The position numbers and the translations under genes are program-made. DNA of 5,727 nt from an uncultured Clostridia bacterium (lineage in GTDB: Bacteria; Bacillota; Clostridia; Christensenellales; Aristaeellaceae): positions 1 to 5,727 of the forward strand of contig CAKTXR010000098.1 in assembly GCA_934631025.1 (NCBI GenBank), in the 5' to 3' direction. How positions within the stretch are numbered: the stretch's first letter is position 1; every line of letters begins with the position of its first letter. The notes beneath the pieces are model-generated. The model was not told the DNA's origin. It ran no database searches and saw only the letters and a list, made by a program, of their open reading frames with translations. Of the stretch, positions 5,250 to 5,727 are shown in pieces.

Positions 5250-5272
5250 ATGTTGCATTTGTTGTGTAACAT
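5250..5272. promoter_or_regulatory. Candidate operator of the hydrolase gene
   Basis: Arms ATGTTGCA (5250-5257) and TGTAACAT (5265-5272) are complementary at seven of eight positions around a 7-base spacer. The repeat covers the predicted transcription start (about 5270), an ideal place for a repressor. No regulator gene is adjacent, so the binding protein is unknown. A leader hairpin is the alternative reading. Confidence 0.55.
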
Positions 5273-5276
5273 ATGT

Positions 5277-5305
5277 ATTTTATCATAGCAGAGGTGTTCT
5301 GTCAA
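5277..5305 (-). promoter_or_regulatory. Promoter of the hydrolase gene
   Basis: A perfect TTGACA (5300-5305) is followed after 17 bases by TAAAAT (5277-5282), preceded by TGA, which fits an extended -10 (TGn). The predicted start is near 5270, giving a leader of about 33 bases. It is the strongest promoter in the window by consensus. Confidence 0.88.
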
Positions 5306-5364
5306 GCGCGGCGGGGCGATTGGCCCTGTTGCAAGGTTTGGCGTTCGGGGATGTGTTCAGCTCG

Positions 5365-5449
5365 CGTTTCTATTGTGGCGTTCTGTGTTCGGATCACGCC
5401 TGCCCTACGTTTCTATCGAAATGTTTTGCGTTCAATCACGCCTGCTGCT
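5365..5449. repeat. Two imperfect tandem copies of a 43-bp unit
   Basis: Each unit opens with CGTTTCTAT (5365-5373; 5408-5416) and closes with ATCACGCCTGC (5393-5403; 5435-5445), with diverged sequence and a one-base length difference between. Within each, GCGTTC and ATCACGC can pair as a small hairpin. Parts of a more decayed unit (TGGCGTTC, TGTGTTC) may precede at about 5339-5359. Confidence 0.6.
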
Positions 5450-5506
5450 TGCCGCATAGCGTCAAACAGATCAGCTTGCGAGATGTTGATTCCTATTCCC
5501 GCGTGG

Positions 5507-5602
5507 GTCGGAATCGCCAGTAGTACGTTCTCAGATGCCGTTCAGTTATCAGGCTTTGTTGGTTCACTTTGGGCTTGTACGTTTCTTTATGGCGATTCCG
5601 AC
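5507..5602. repeat. 13-bp perfect inverted repeat enclosing about 70 bp
   Basis: GTCGGAATCGCCA at 5507-5519 recurs inverted as TGGCGATTCCGAC at 5590-5602. Just inside, GTAC occurs on both sides (5523-5526 and 5577-5580) and could extend the stem. The length is far too short for an insertion sequence with a gene, but suits a miniature element or a long RNA stem. Confidence 0.65.
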
Positions 5603-5685
5603 GGGGGAACGGAGTCGGCGACGCGGCGTGAGTACCTTTTTTGCACAAGCACGTTAGCCTTGTCATGCTTTCCGCGAGGAGTACG

Positions 5686-5725
5686 CTGGGGCTGAAATGT
5701 GGAAGCCGCACTGCGGCCGCCCCAG
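5686..5725. repeat. Nested GC-rich hairpin at the window edge
   Basis: CTGGGGC (5686-5692) pairs with GCCCCAG (5719-5725) and encloses a second palindrome, GCCGCA-C-TGCGGC (5705-5717). No T-run is visible on either side before the window ends, so a terminator call is not justified. Confidence 0.55.
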
Positions 5726-5727
5726 AC

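Larger units (their letters stand above)
5306..5727. other. Right-end region with repeats and hairpins, no convincing gene
   Basis: These 422 bases lie upstream of the hydrolase promoter. Open frames exist on both strands (plus 5273-5695; minus 5493 to the window edge) but neither has a ribosome site or recognisable motif, and both run through repeats and hairpins. The content is an imperfect 43-bp tandem repeat (5365-5449), a hairpin GATTCC/GGAATC near 5488-5515, a 13-bp inverted repeat (5507-5602), a T-run after 5637 and a nested hairpin (5686-5725). A repeat-type intergenic element, a structured RNA or a decayed mobile element are all possible. A gene entering from beyond 5727 on the minus strand cannot be excluded. 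Confidence 0.5.

Noticed and set aside
5380..5405. tRNA-like T-arm (GTG-TTCGGAT-CAC)
   Set aside because: The loop lacks the conserved A of TTCRANY, the stem is only three base pairs, and no matching acceptor or anticodon arm is found.
5365..5449. CRISPR array
   Set aside because: Only two units, with the repeat broken into short conserved ends and no constant 23-36 base repeat or uniform spacers; no cas genes nearby.
5507..5602. Insertion sequence
   Set aside because: The inverted repeats enclose only about 70 bases with no transposase gene, and no flanking target duplication is evident.
5273..5695. 140-codon plus-strand frame
   Set aside because: It starts inside the hydrolase promoter without a ribosome site, and spans tandem repeats and a long inverted repeat; the product has no recognisable domain.
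5493..5727. Minus-strand frame open from the window edge
   Set aside because: It is open for about 77 codons, but the product is Arg/Pro/Thr-rich without a motif and crosses the edge hairpin. A real C terminus cannot be fully excluded without the sequence beyond 5727.

Overview
The window looks like a chromosomal segment of a fairly GC-rich member of the Bacillota, most plausibly an uncultured gut-type Clostridia. This is inferred from strong AGGAGG-type ribosome sites, near-consensus TTGACA/TATAAT promoters, GC-rich genes in AT-richer spacers, and a Gram-positive type small alarmone synthetase. No rRNA or marker gene fixes the taxon.

All six complete genes lie on the minus strand and read right to left as three transcription units, two of them closed by clear intrinsic terminators. 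Unit 1 (about 5305 to 4478) is a single alpha/beta hydrolase gene. It has a near-perfect promoter, an inverted repeat over the predicted transcription start, and a terminator right after the stop codon. Unit 2 (about 4401 to 2722) pairs a RelP-type (p)ppGpp synthetase with a CdsA phosphatidate cytidylyltransferase; the two genes overlap by 7 bases and a strong terminator follows. Unit 3 (about 2629 to 508) is a TetR regulator with a WHG-type C-terminal domain, an ABC ATPase and an ABC-2 permease. These genes overlap by 41 and 4 bases, which is the usual layout of a self-regulated efflux or resistance exporter.

The two ends are different. The left end (1-507) starts with the AT-rich 3' end of an unrecognised plus-strand gene (1-135). 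After it comes a structured stretch with a 47-base hairpin and a good minus-strand promoter, which together could encode a small RNA. The right end (5306-5727) holds no convincing gene. It carries an imperfect 43-bp tandem duplication, a 13-bp inverted repeat 70 bp apart, and a nested GC-rich hairpin cut close by the window edge, so it resembles a repeat-type intergenic region.

I see no clear new multi-gene system. The items most worth a second look are the coupling of alarmone synthesis to a stand-alone, slightly divergent CdsA, the possible small RNA near 136-350, the candidate operators of the tetR and hydrolase genes, and the structured right-end region.
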